Assembly: GCA_015662405.1 (NCBI GenBank)
Contig: DQUE01000080.1
Location: forward strand, 1-8,766
Origin: Sulfurimonas autotrophica
GTDB lineage: Bacteria > Campylobacterota > Campylobacteria > Campylobacterales > Sulfurimonadaceae
Length of the DNA stretch: 8,766 nucleotides
Reading direction: 5' to 3'
Shown here: positions 1-6,275 of the stretch, piece after piece
Layout: each line of letters begins with the position of its first letter
Position numbering within the stretch: position 1 is the first letter of the stretch
Program-made: the position numbers and the translations under genes
Notes under the pieces: model-generated
The model's database searches: none
Told to the model about the DNA's origin: nothing
The model's input: only the letters and a program-made list of their open reading frames with translations

Positions 1-178
1 CCATTTTTGTATCAACAACATTTTGAGGAACTAAAGGAATAGAAACATCTACATCGCTTCTATAAAAGACTATTCCACTATTTGATTCTAGGGGTTCTAA
101 TCGTAAACGTACAGGAGAACCTTTATGCAACCCAATTCCTACTAGTTCCACACTTTTTCTAATTGTTGTTTGATACAT
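1..178 (-). CDS. lpxC: UDP-3-O-acyl-N-acetylglucosamine deacetylase LpxC, N-terminal part only
   Basis: LpxC is the zinc-dependent cytoplasmic deacetylase that commits UDP-3-O-acyl-GlcNAc to lipid A synthesis. Only the first 59 codons lie in the window; the gene runs off the left edge. The translation begins MYQTTIRKSVELVGIGLHKG, the hallmark LpxC opening (QrTi....l.GvGLHsG), and continues with RLRLEPLESNSGIVFYRSD, matching the family's first beta strands. The zinc-binding and catalytic residues lie later and cannot be checked. The ATG at 178 follows AGGA (185-188), which overlaps the stop codon of the upstream peptidase gene, leaving a 10-base gap. The gene is therefore almost certainly cotranscribed with it. 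From memory, C. jejuni also has an M23 peptidase gene (Cj0131) next to lpxC (Cj0132), which supports the identification. Confidence 0.93.
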   Translation of the reverse strand, partial: MYQTTIRKSVELVGIGLHKGSPVRLRLEPLESNSGIVFYRSDVDVSIPLVPQNVVDTKM

Positions 179-188
179 CTACAATCCT

Positions 189-1556
189 TTATTTCCCATC
201 AATAATTTTTTTCGCACTCTTAATAATATCACTAATATTAAGTTTTATCCACTGTTTGTCCATCCACTCTTGAGGGCGAACTTCAATACCTTGCACTAAA
301 ACACCAAAATGCAGATGATCACCCATAGCATACCCACTCTTTCCTGTATTTGCAATCACACTATTTGGCGCTACCTCATCACCCTCAGCAACTTCTACAC
401 TTGAACAGTGCCCATAGAGTGTATAGAGTCCTAATCCATGTGAAATTATCGGAGAGTTTCCATACAGTCCATTATAATCAGCAAATACAACATGCCCGCT
501 ATTTTGAACTTTTATAGGCGCCATCGCATGACTTGCCATATCTAAACCTAAATGGTAGGCTTCACTGATAAATTTTCCTTTATAGTAATATTTTCTATGA
601 TCACCAAAGTGTGCAACTACCTGAGCATTTTTTAGTGGATACATTTTTTTTATTCTAAAATCACTTATCATCTCTTGCGGAACATCCGAAGTGAGCTTAT
701 GAATCAATGCTTCATTTTTTGCTCTTATCTCTTCATTTATAATTTTAAACCTTTGTAAAGGATCTTCAATACCCTGTGTCTCATCAAACTGTTCAGCCAG
801 CTCAGCAATTTTTCCATGTAAAAATCTATCAGAGAGTGGTATTTCTGAGAGTCGGTAATCTCTATTTTTTAGATAAAAAGGCACATATGATTTAGTAATA
901 TTTCCTGCAACATCACTTGCTACAACTGTTGCTTTAAACCTTTCATCTTTTACAGGCCATGCAAGCAGTGCAATATAGTAGCCTTCTTTATAAAAAGGTT
1001 CTGCTTTAAAATGTTTCTTATGATTTGACTCTATATAAATGTCATGGAGGTTTTCATCTTCTACTTTAAAAATAACAAGTGCTGCACCTCCACGCGATAT
1101 TTTATAAGAGTTATTTACAATACTTACTTGCGGTCTTTTTTTATCAATTCTCAATGAAAAAGATTTTAGTGCAATGTTTCCTTTTAAAAAATTCCATTTA
1201 CTAACATCTTGTGCTTGCACAATAATTTCAATATCTTTCTCTTTTATAGCATAAGCACCTCGGGGTGGTTCTACTTCTAACTGAACCACTTTTTGTGGAG
1301 CCAACAGTTGATTATACAAAAGTTCACTCTCACCATTTTTTGTTCTTAAAATAACTTTATAAGATTTAATTGCAGTATCATCTTCTATTTTTAACTGTAA
1401 TGTTTTTTTAAGATTCCAATATCCATTTGTTTTAAGTGTAACTATAGGGACATTTCTCTCAAAAGTTGCAGAAAAATAGAGATACAACCCTACACCAATA
1501 AGTAACACCGTTAGTAAATAACCACCGAATGAAGATATGTTTTTTTTATTTATCAA
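189..1556 (-). CDS. Membrane-anchored M23 (LytM-type) peptidoglycan endopeptidase
   Basis: Predicted periplasmic zinc metallopeptidase that cuts peptidoglycan peptide cross-links, 455 aa. Residues 11-30 form one membrane anchor, so the rest should face the periplasm. Residues 35-235 are beta-rich, and stretches such as VEDENLHDIYIES and ASDVAGNITKSYVPF look Ig-like. Residues 240-300 are helical. The M23 domain spans about 308-430 and is intact: HxxxD ligands H335 and D339, LYGH with H383, and HLHFG with H414 and H416. It should be active. The start is TTG at 1556: an in-frame stop, belonging to the upstream gene, lies directly before it, no ATG occurs before the membrane segment, and AAGGA (1564-1568) sits 7 bases upstream. 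Being next to lpxC suggests the Cj0131 family of C. jejuni. Helicobacter and Campylobacter M23 proteins (Csd1-3, Pgp3) shape helical cells; a cell-shape role here is inferred. Confidence 0.9.
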   Translation of the reverse strand: MINKKNISSFGGYLLTVLLIGVGLYLYFSATFERNVPIVTLKTNGYWNLKKTLQLKIEDDTAIKSYKVILRTKNGESELLYNQLLAPQKVVQLEVEPPRGAYAIKEKDIEIIVQAQDVSKWNFLKGNIALKSFSLRIDKKRPQVSIVNNSYKISRGGAALVIFKVEDENLHDIYIESNHKKHFKAEPFYKEGYYIALLAWPVKDERFKATVVASDVAGNITKSYVPFYLKNRDYRLSEIPLSDRFLHGKIAELAEQFDETQGIEDPLQRFKIINEEIRAKNEALIHKLTSDVPQEMISDFRIKKMYPLKNAQVVAHFGDHRKYYYKGKFISEAYHLGLDMASHAMAPIKVQNSGHVVFADYNGLYGNSPIISHGLGLYTLYGHCSSVEVAEGDEVAPNSVIANTGKSGYAMGDHLHFGVLVQGIEVRPQEWMDKQWIKLNISDIIKSAKKIIDGK

Positions 1557-2225
1557 TTATAATTCCTTAACTATTTTTATTATTTTATTATTTTCGTCAC
1601 TCTTATGTAAAACAATCTCTTTTACATGGACAATTTTAAGAGCCTCTTTTAATACTTTTTCAACATCTTTTTGTGTTGCACCGCTACTTTTTAAATCTTC
1701 CTCTGCTATATAGACATGCATACGCTCTCCATTGGATTTTTGCAACATGCTCTTATATAGTAAAGACTTCAAACGAAACAGAGCTAAAGAGTCGCTTTTT
1801 TGTAAATACTCTTTACATGTAATATGTTGTGCTTGAAGTGCTATCAGTTCACTAGCAACAGCAAAAGTTGTGCCATTACATGTAGCAGATAAAAAACCCT
1901 CGGTTATCTCAATCAAACCCGCAAAAAGAGCTGTAGCCATTTTTTGGCTTATCTTCACATTATTATGTTTTAATGCCAAATAGAGTCCAACTGTGTCAGA
2001 TTCAGCTTCTATGATTACATCTGCCTTCGTAGGCAATGTCTCTCTGACTTTATCAAACCATGGTAAGAATGAAAACTTTGTTTCAATCTTTTGTGTAGCA
2101 ACCAAAGAGACCTTTTTATGCAAACTTAGTATGTATGAATATAAAGCATTTGCATTAGCAAATGAACTATTATCTGCTTGAATTACTATCTCTTTTGCAT
2201 TTTCTATATCATTAAAAGCTATCAA
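1557..2225 (-). CDS. Degenerate DHH-family phosphoesterase-like protein, probably catalytically inactive
   Basis: A 222-aa protein I place by pattern in the DHH/DHHA1 (NrnA/RecJ-like) superfamily. Residues 12-42 match the first strand-helix-strand of DHH proteins (ALYSYILSLHKKV). Residues 88-162 follow the usual later part: KISQKMATALFAGLIEITEGF corresponds to the family's IA.ALytGI.tDTggF, and TTFAVASELIALQAQ plus SLALFRLKSLLYKSML match the following helices. Residues 168-181 resemble the DHHA1 start. The catalytic motifs are missing: no H..PDxD (only D18 remains at the equivalent site), no DHH triad, and the segment between about 76 and 88 is far shorter than normal. It may be a structural or binding protein rather than a nuclease. 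The TTG start at 2225 is the first possible after an in-frame stop and has AAGAG 7 bases upstream. The stop codon abuts the next gene's TTG start. It lies 29 bases after flhB. Confidence 0.7.
   Translation of the reverse strand: MIAFNDIENAKEIVIQADNSSFANANALYSYILSLHKKVSLVATQKIETKFSFLPWFDKVRETLPTKADVIIEAESDTVGLYLALKHNNVKISQKMATALFAGLIEITEGFLSATCNGTTFAVASELIALQAQHITCKEYLQKSDSLALFRLKSLLYKSMLQKSNGERMHVYIAEEDLKSSGATQKDVEKVLKEALKIVHVKEIVLHKSDENNKIIKIVKEL
1564..1568 (-). promoter_or_regulatory. Ribosome binding site deciding the TTG start of the M23 peptidase gene
   Basis: AAGGA on the minus strand lies 7 bases before TTG (1556-1554), inside the last codons of the upstream DHH-like gene. The TTG directly follows that gene's TAA stop, a zero-base junction suited to translational coupling. 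Confidence 0.75.
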
Positions 2226-2232
2226 ACATCTA

Positions 2233-2237
2233 CTCTT
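2233..2237 (-). promoter_or_regulatory. Ribosome binding site deciding the TTG start of the DHH-like gene
   Basis: AAGAG on the minus strand lies 7 bases before TTG (2225-2223). An out-of-frame ATG at 2229-2227 is only 3 bases from the site and stops after five codons, so spacing favours the TTG. Confidence 0.6.
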
Positions 2238-2254
2238 TTACATAAAATTATATA

Positions 2255-3307
2255 CTATTTTTTATTCATCTTGTAAACATAAGCCAAAACTTCCGCTACA
2301 GCATTAAACAATGTTTCAGGAATTGGCTTATCTACATCAACTTCTTTATAAAGTGTTCTTGCCAAAGGAGGGTTTTGTACAATATGTACATGGCTTTCTC
2401 TAGCAATCTTTTTAATCTGTTGGGCTATATTATCCATCCCTTTTGCAATAACTATAGGAGCATGGGATTTTGCTTCATCATATTTAATTGCAACAGCATA
2501 GTGTGTTGGATTGGTAATTACTACATCTGCATTTGGCACTTCTGCCATCATTCTTTTTCGAGAAGCCTCCATCTGAATTTGTCGAATTTTAGACTTTATA
2601 AGCGGATCCCCTTCCATATTTTTCATTTCATCCTTGATCTCTTGTTTAGACATTTTCAGTCCGTCAAAATACTGCTTTCTTACTATAATTACATCTATAA
2701 TGGCAAAAATAAAGATAATAAATAGCATTACAAAAGCGATGATAATCATTTTATCTTTTAGCCATACAAGTTGGTCATGCAACCCAAAAAGTGCAACAGT
2801 CGGCAACTCTTCAATAAAATAGAAGAAAAATAAAAAACCTACACCCAGAGTTGTAAAAGATTTCAGCGTGACTTTGACACCCTCAATCATTTTTTTTAAA
2901 GAGAAAAGATTTTTCGTTCCCTTTATCGGGTCAATCTTTTTCAAATCCGGAATAATAGCTTTTGTAGTAAATAAAAATCCAAACTGTGCAAGTGCACCAA
3001 CGATACCAGCAACGGCAACTGCAATTGCCAAAGGCATTACCATCAATAAAAACTCCCTTATGGTAACTATGGCTATATCTATAGCAAATAATTTTTCAAT
3101 TGGTGTACCAACAAGAGAGAAGTAGTATCGTATAAGATGGATCATATGCTCTGCCATATAGGGAAAAAGCATCAAAACACCAAGTAGTGCTACAAAAAGA
3201 GTTATAACACCCGAAGCATCTTGTGATTTTGGAACATTTCCCTCTTTTCTGGCATCTTCAATCTTCTTGGGGGTGGGTTCCTCGGTTTTTTCAGCATCAT
3301 CAGCCAT
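2255..3307 (-). CDS. flhB: Flagellar type III export gate and substrate-switch protein FlhB
   Basis: Inner-membrane component of the flagellar export apparatus. It controls the switch from rod/hook to filament substrates. The 350-aa length is normal. The N-terminus (EKTEEPTPKKIEDARKEGNV) is the FlhB signature. Four hydrophobic segments follow at about 31-50, 85-112, 145-165 and 185-210. The loop-helix linker (KQYFDGLKMSKQEIKDEMK, 211-229) leads to the cytoplasmic domain. NPTH at 266-269 is intact, so self-cleavage between N266 and P267 is expected. The C-terminal domain is complete (PLARTLYKEVDVDKPIPE). The ATG at 3307 has AAAGGT upstream and lies 12 bases after the nadC stop. It is placed in an operon of housekeeping genes rather than among flagellar genes, and I see no sigma-54 or sigma-28 promoter directly in front of it. 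In Campylobacterota flagellar genes are often scattered, so this is not abnormal. Confidence 0.97.
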   Translation of the reverse strand: MADDAEKTEEPTPKKIEDARKEGNVPKSQDASGVITLFVALLGVLMLFPYMAEHMIHLIRYYFSLVGTPIEKLFAIDIAIVTIREFLLMVMPLAIAVAVAGIVGALAQFGFLFTTKAIIPDLKKIDPIKGTKNLFSLKKMIEGVKVTLKSFTTLGVGFLFFFYFIEELPTVALFGLHDQLVWLKDKMIIIAFVMLFIIFIFAIIDVIIVRKQYFDGLKMSKQEIKDEMKNMEGDPLIKSKIRQIQMEASRKRMMAEVPNADVVITNPTHYAVAIKYDEAKSHAPIVIAKGMDNIAQQIKKIARESHVHIVQNPPLARTLYKEVDVDKPIPETLFNAVAEVLAYVYKMNKK

Positions 3308-3319
3308 ATATTATGACCT

Positions 3320-4135
3320 TTAATCCATTTTCATAGACAAGTCAATCCAGTTTGCCTGATGCACCAAGGCACCACTACTAATAGCATCGACACCTGTTTT
3401 AGCATACGCCTCAATCGTCTCAAGCGAAATATTTCCACTCGCTTCTAAAAGAATATATGGATAATTTTCATTTCGAAAAGCGACAACTTCTTCTACTTGA
3501 GCTGGTGTCATATTATCACACATAACTATATCTGCTTTTGCTTGCATCGCCTCTTGTGCTATAAAAAGCGTATCAGCTTCTACTTCGATTTTAGCCGTAA
3601 AAGGAATAACTTTTCTTGCATTTTCTATATAGTTTTGTAAGTTATCAATTGTTTTAAGATGTGTATCTTTGATCATAAGTGAGTCATCAAGTCCCATTCT
3701 ATGATTAACAGCACCACCACAGCGTGTTGCATATTTTTCAAAGACCCGCAACAGTGGTCTTGTTTTTCTTGTATCAAGCAGTTTTACATTGTAGGGTGCT
3801 AAAATATCTACATACTTCCTTGTTAATGTTGCTATAGAGCTTGCATGTAAGAGCATATCTAACACTGTTCGCTCGCATCGCAAGAGCGTGTGCGAATCAG
3901 AGGCAAGTGTTGCTATCGTTTCACCATTTACAAAAGATTCTTTATCAGATTTTAGCCACTCGATGGAGAAGTTTTCTATCTTTGCCAAAACATCTATATA
4001 CTCTCTTCCTGCTACAATACCATCACTCTTTGCAATAATTTTAGCACTCGCAGGTACAGCAGGTTCTACCAAAGCATATAAATCTCCACGTCCAACATCT
4101 TCTGCCAAAGCTGCCTTTACAAATGCTGCTATCAT
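3320..4135 (-). CDS. nadC: Nicotinate-nucleotide pyrophosphorylase (quinolinate phosphoribosyltransferase)
   Basis: Converts quinolinate and PRPP to nicotinate mononucleotide, CO2 and pyrophosphate, the step after NadA in NAD synthesis. The 271-aa protein opens with ALAEDVGRGDLY, the family's N-terminal EDxGxGDlT motif. The core follows: DTRKTRPLLR, then HRMGLDDSLMIKDTHL for phosphate and quinolinate binding (KDTH where many homologues have KDNH), EVEADT, MCDNMTP, EASGNI and SSGALVHQ. All barrel strands appear present. I chose the ATG at 4135, which overlaps the nadA stop in an ATGA arrangement typical of translational coupling. A longer in-frame reading to 4171 would add 12 residues encoded inside nadA that are unlike the family. 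GAGAGA lies about 10 bases upstream of the chosen start. The enzyme acts in the cytoplasm as a dimer or higher oligomer. Confidence 0.95.
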   Translation of the reverse strand: MIAAFVKAALAEDVGRGDLYALVEPAVPASAKIIAKSDGIVAGREYIDVLAKIENFSIEWLKSDKESFVNGETIATLASDSHTLLRCERTVLDMLLHASSIATLTRKYVDILAPYNVKLLDTRKTRPLLRVFEKYATRCGGAVNHRMGLDDSLMIKDTHLKTIDNLQNYIENARKVIPFTAKIEVEADTLFIAQEAMQAKADIVMCDNMTPAQVEEVVAFRNENYPYILLEASGNISLETIEAYAKTGVDAISSGALVHQANWIDLSMKMD

Positions 4136-5130
4136 AATGCCAACATTCTCTCTAATGCAATTTTTGCCCACTTTTGCGTTTGTGGATCTACATGTATCTC
4201 ATTGATAGGTTCACCATCATCAATCGCTTTGAGTGTAAGGTAGACATCCTCAAGTGTTGTCTCATTCATCGTTGGACACTCCGGTTTTGTCGAACTTAAC
4301 ACATAAGTATTTTTTGGTCGCAAGCGATTTACCATATTAAACTCTGTTCCAACTGCCACTTTTTGCTCTTTGGGCAGTGCTGTTATATACTTGATGAGCT
4401 GCGATGTAGAGCCAACAAAGTCACTTGCCTCACAAACAGCAGGGTCACATTCAGGGTGTGTCGCTATAAGTATTCCTGGGAACTTTTTACGGTAAAAAGC
4501 TATATCTTCAACACTAAATAGCTGATGCACGGAACAAAATCCATCATAACAGATAATATCAGCCTCTTTTGGGTCACCCCCTTGTCCTATTACCATAGAT
4601 TGCAATCCCATTTGATTTGCAATATTTTGTCCAAGACATCTATCTGGCACAAAGAGAATCTTTTTACCCTCTTGTAGTGCTGTGGTAATAATTTTTTTAG
4701 CATTCGAACTTGTACAGACCATACCACCCATCTGTGCAACCTTTGCCTTTACATCAGCATTAGAGTTTATATAGGTAATTGGTAAAATCTGCTCTTTTTT
4801 TATACCGTTGTCTTCTAAAAATTTTACAGCATCATCATAGTAGAGCGAATCTATCATTCTTGCCATTGCACAGCAGGCAATTTTTGGCATAACAACACGT
4901 TTATGCGGAGAGAGCACTTTCACGCTCTGTCCCATAAATCCAACACCACAAAAGAGAACATACTCAGCATCATCCGCCATCGTACGCATAGCTAACTCCA
5001 AAGAGTCACCGGTTATATCCGCAAGTGCAAATACTTCATCACGCTGATAAAAGTGTGCCACCACTGTTACGCTTAGCTTTTTTTTGAGTTCATCAATTCT
5101 TTTTTTTAATTCATCATTTGTTAACTGCAA
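4132..5130 (-). CDS. nadA: Quinolinate synthase NadA (4Fe-4S enzyme)
   Basis: Condenses iminoaspartate with dihydroxyacetone phosphate to give quinolinate, the precursor used by the NadC encoded next. The 332-aa protein has the typical features: AHFYQRDEVFALADITGDSLELA at 25-47, FCGVGFMGQSVKVLSP at 60-75, ACCAMARM at 85-92, CTSSNAKK at 139-146, PDRCLGQNIA at 162-171, HPECDPAVC at 225-233 and PECPTMNETTLEDV at 283-296. By family comparison the cluster ligands are probably C87 (or C86), C228 and C285. The start is TTG at 5130: an in-frame TAG lies four codons upstream with no ATG between, and AGGA (5138-5141) is 7 bases away. It is the first gene of the minus-strand operon. No nadB, which would make the iminoaspartate, is in the window. 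Confidence 0.96.
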   Translation of the reverse strand: MQLTNDELKKRIDELKKKLSVTVVAHFYQRDEVFALADITGDSLELAMRTMADDAEYVLFCGVGFMGQSVKVLSPHKRVVMPKIACCAMARMIDSLYYDDAVKFLEDNGIKKEQILPITYINSNADVKAKVAQMGGMVCTSSNAKKIITTALQEGKKILFVPDRCLGQNIANQMGLQSMVIGQGGDPKEADIICYDGFCSVHQLFSVEDIAFYRKKFPGILIATHPECDPAVCEASDFVGSTSQLIKYITALPKEQKVAVGTEFNMVNRLRPKNTYVLSSTKPECPTMNETTLEDVYLTLKAIDDGEPINEIHVDPQTQKWAKIALERMLAL

Positions 5131-5137
5131 AAAATCA

Positions 5138-5141
5138 TCCT
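5138..5141 (-). promoter_or_regulatory. Ribosome binding site deciding the TTG start of nadA
   Basis: AGGA on the minus strand ends 7 bases before TTG (5130-5128). An ATG at 5138-5136 shares its A with this site, is out of frame and stops after five codons, so it cannot be the nadA start. Confidence 0.7.
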
Positions 5142-5158
5142 ATATTTTATATGACGCA

Positions 5159-5187
5159 ATTATATCAAAATATATTTAGCATAAAAA
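5159..5187 (-). promoter_or_regulatory. Promoter of the nadA operon
   Basis: On the minus strand TATAAT (5164-5159) is preceded by TGA, giving a consensus extended -10 (TGnTATAAT). A poor -35-like TTTTTA lies 17 bases upstream (5187-5182). Transcription would start near 5152, giving a leader of about 20 bases before the TTG start. The weak -35 with a strong extended -10 is usual for sigma-70 promoters of Campylobacterota. Confidence 0.7.
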
Positions 5188-5188
5188 C

Positions 5189-5196
5189 TGTAGAAT
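5189..5196 (+). promoter_or_regulatory. Possible -10 region of the plsY-folB promoter
   Basis: TAGAAT at 5191-5196 directly follows TG and is the best -10-like hexamer before plsY. No -35 match is visible at the right distance. The predicted start near 5203 leaves a leader of about 22 bases. It is back to back with the nadA promoter. This call is tentative. Confidence 0.4.
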
Positions 5197-5225
5197 GTTG
5201 TCACGCAAATAATTTAAGGTGATTT

Positions 5226-5840
5226 ATGGATTTTTTATTTAATACAAACGTACAATTTTATATTGCAGCATATCTTATAGGCGCAATACCGTTTGGTCTT
5301 TTACTTGCAAAAAAATTTGCAGGAATTGATATCAAATCAGCAGGAAGTGGGAGTATCGGTGCAACAAATGTTTTACGAGTAGTCAAAGAGAGCGATCCAG
5401 ACTTAGCAAAAAAACTTGGTATTGCAACACTTATTTTAGATGCACTCAAAGGTGTAGTTGTATTAGTAGTTGCTTACTTGATGGGGCTTGATGAATCGGT
5501 TTTATGGGCAATTGCAGTTTTAGCAGTTCTTGGACACTGTTTTTCTCCCTATTTGGGATTTGAAGGTGGTAAGGGTGTTGCAACAGGTATGGGTGTTATG
5601 ATGTTTATGTTGCCCATTGAGACAACTATTGCTCTTGTTGTCTGGCTGCTTATGGCAAAAACTATTCGCATCTCTTCTCTTTCCTCCCTTACCGGAGTAG
5701 TTGCTTTGCTTATTTCAAGCTTTATAATACATCCTAATATGGCACATGCTCCTGTTGTTTTTATTGTAGCCATTCTTTTTTATAAACATATTCCAAATAT
5801 CATCCGTGTTATAAAGGGTGAAGAGAAACGAGTTATATAG
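5226..5840 (+). CDS. plsY: Acyl-phosphate:glycerol-3-phosphate acyltransferase PlsY
   Basis: Integral membrane enzyme that transfers an acyl group from acyl-phosphate to glycerol-3-phosphate, the first step of phospholipid synthesis. Length 204 aa, as usual. It has the N-terminal AAYLIGAIPFG helix (14-24) and motif 1 (SAGSGSIGATNVLR, 38-51; many homologues have N in place of the second S). Motif 2 is GHCFSPYLGFEGGKGVAT (103-120), and motif 3 (HIPNIIRVIKGEE, 188-200) contains the conserved N191. Hydrophobic helices lie near 5-28, 66-87, 92-108, 122-145 and 152-185. The ATG at 5226 has AAGGTG five bases upstream. It diverges from nadA and is followed after one base by folB. Confidence 0.96.
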   Translation: MDFLFNTNVQFYIAAYLIGAIPFGLLLAKKFAGIDIKSAGSGSIGATNVLRVVKESDPDLAKKLGIATLILDALKGVVVLVVAYLMGLDESVLWAIAVLAVLGHCFSPYLGFEGGKGVATGMGVMMFMLPIETTIALVVWLLMAKTIRISSLSSLTGVVALLISSFIIHPNMAHAPVVFIVAILFYKHIPNIIRVIKGEEKRVI

Positions 5841-5841
5841 T

Positions 5842-6174
5842 TTGAAAATTTTTATAGAGAATTTAACCTTTGCATGTATTCTAGGTATTTTAGAGCATGA
5901 AAGGCAAAATCCACAAGAGGTTATTATTACCATTACAATAGAGTATGCTTTTGAGAAGAGTTGTTACATAGACTATGCAGAGGTGGCACAACTTGTTAAA
6001 AACCGCATGCAAAACAAGCAATTTTTACTTATAGAAGATGCCCTTCAAGACATAAAAATGCACCTTAAAAATAAATTTTCAAAAATCAGCACCCTCTCTT
6101 TAAAAATCACAAAACCCTCTATACTACCTGATTGCATGGTAAGTGTAGCTGAGACAACAGAGTTTGATTCTTAA
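5842..6174 (+). CDS. folB: Dihydroneopterin aldolase family protein FolB
   Basis: Cytoplasmic enzyme that splits 7,8-dihydroneopterin to 6-hydroxymethyl-dihydropterin and glycolaldehyde in folate synthesis. Read from TTG at 5842 it has 110 aa and opens MKIFIENLTFACILGILEHE, the normal start of the family. By comparison with E. coli FolB, the pterin-anchoring glutamate is E20 and the catalytic lysine K91 (ITKPSILPD); both are present. DYAEVAQLV and FLLIEDALQDI are the usual helix motifs. The start is uncertain: GTG at 5818 is in frame and would add eight residues overlapping plsY, but the AAAGG there touches the GTG. The TTG lies one base after the plsY stop, has a weak GAG nine bases upstream and may depend on coupling to plsY. 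The family also includes epimerase-type members. Confidence 0.88.
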   Translation: MKIFIENLTFACILGILEHERQNPQEVIITITIEYAFEKSCYIDYAEVAQLVKNRMQNKQFLLIEDALQDIKMHLKNKFSKISTLSLKITKPSILPDCMVSVAETTEFDS

Positions 6175-6181
6175 ATATATC

Positions 6182-6207
6182 TTCATTTTTTTTTAAAAAA
6201 AATTGAA
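6182..6207. repeat. Near-perfect inverted repeat made of T and A tracts
   Basis: TTCA, nine T, eight A, then TTGAA: the two 13-base arms pair except for one T/T mismatch (6186/6203). It starts eight bases after the folB stop and ends just before the hsrA promoter. It could bend DNA, act as an UP-like element for the promoter, or weakly terminate plsY-folB transcripts. It has no GC stem, so it is not a classical terminator. Confidence 0.55.
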
Positions 6208-6213
6208 AAAAAC

Positions 6214-6242
6214 TTTAAATTAACCTAAAATTATGCTATTAT
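6214..6242 (+). promoter_or_regulatory. Promoter of the response regulator gene
   Basis: TTTAAA (6214-6219, 4 of 6 matches to TTGACA), a 17-base spacer, then TATTAT (6237-6242) preceded by TGC, an extended -10. A-rich sequence at 6195-6213 directly upstream resembles an UP element. The start would be near 6249, giving a leader of about 27 bases. TTTAA-type words at 6214-6218 and 6254-6259 could be autoregulatory sites, since HsrA-family proteins bind such AT-rich repeats and control their own genes; this is speculative. Confidence 0.65.
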
Positions 6243-6275
6243 TCCAATAAATATTTAAGCACAGGACAAAAATTA

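Noticed and set aside
4136..4171. In-frame 12-codon extension of nadC up to 4171
   Set aside because: It lies inside nadA, gives residues unlike NadC starts, and the ATGA overlap at 4132-4135 is a better start.
3888..4205. Plus-strand open frame opposite nadC and nadA
   Set aside because: It lies wholly opposite two well-identified genes and its composition is that of an antisense shadow.
5818..5841. GTG start for folB at 5818
   Set aside because: The AAAGG touches the GTG with no spacer, and family proteins begin at the position of the TTG at 5842; still possible, so noted in the folB entry.
5715..5933. Minus-strand open frame across the plsY-folB junction
   Set aside because: Both plus-strand genes are recognised families covering the region; the minus translation resembles nothing and has no start signals.
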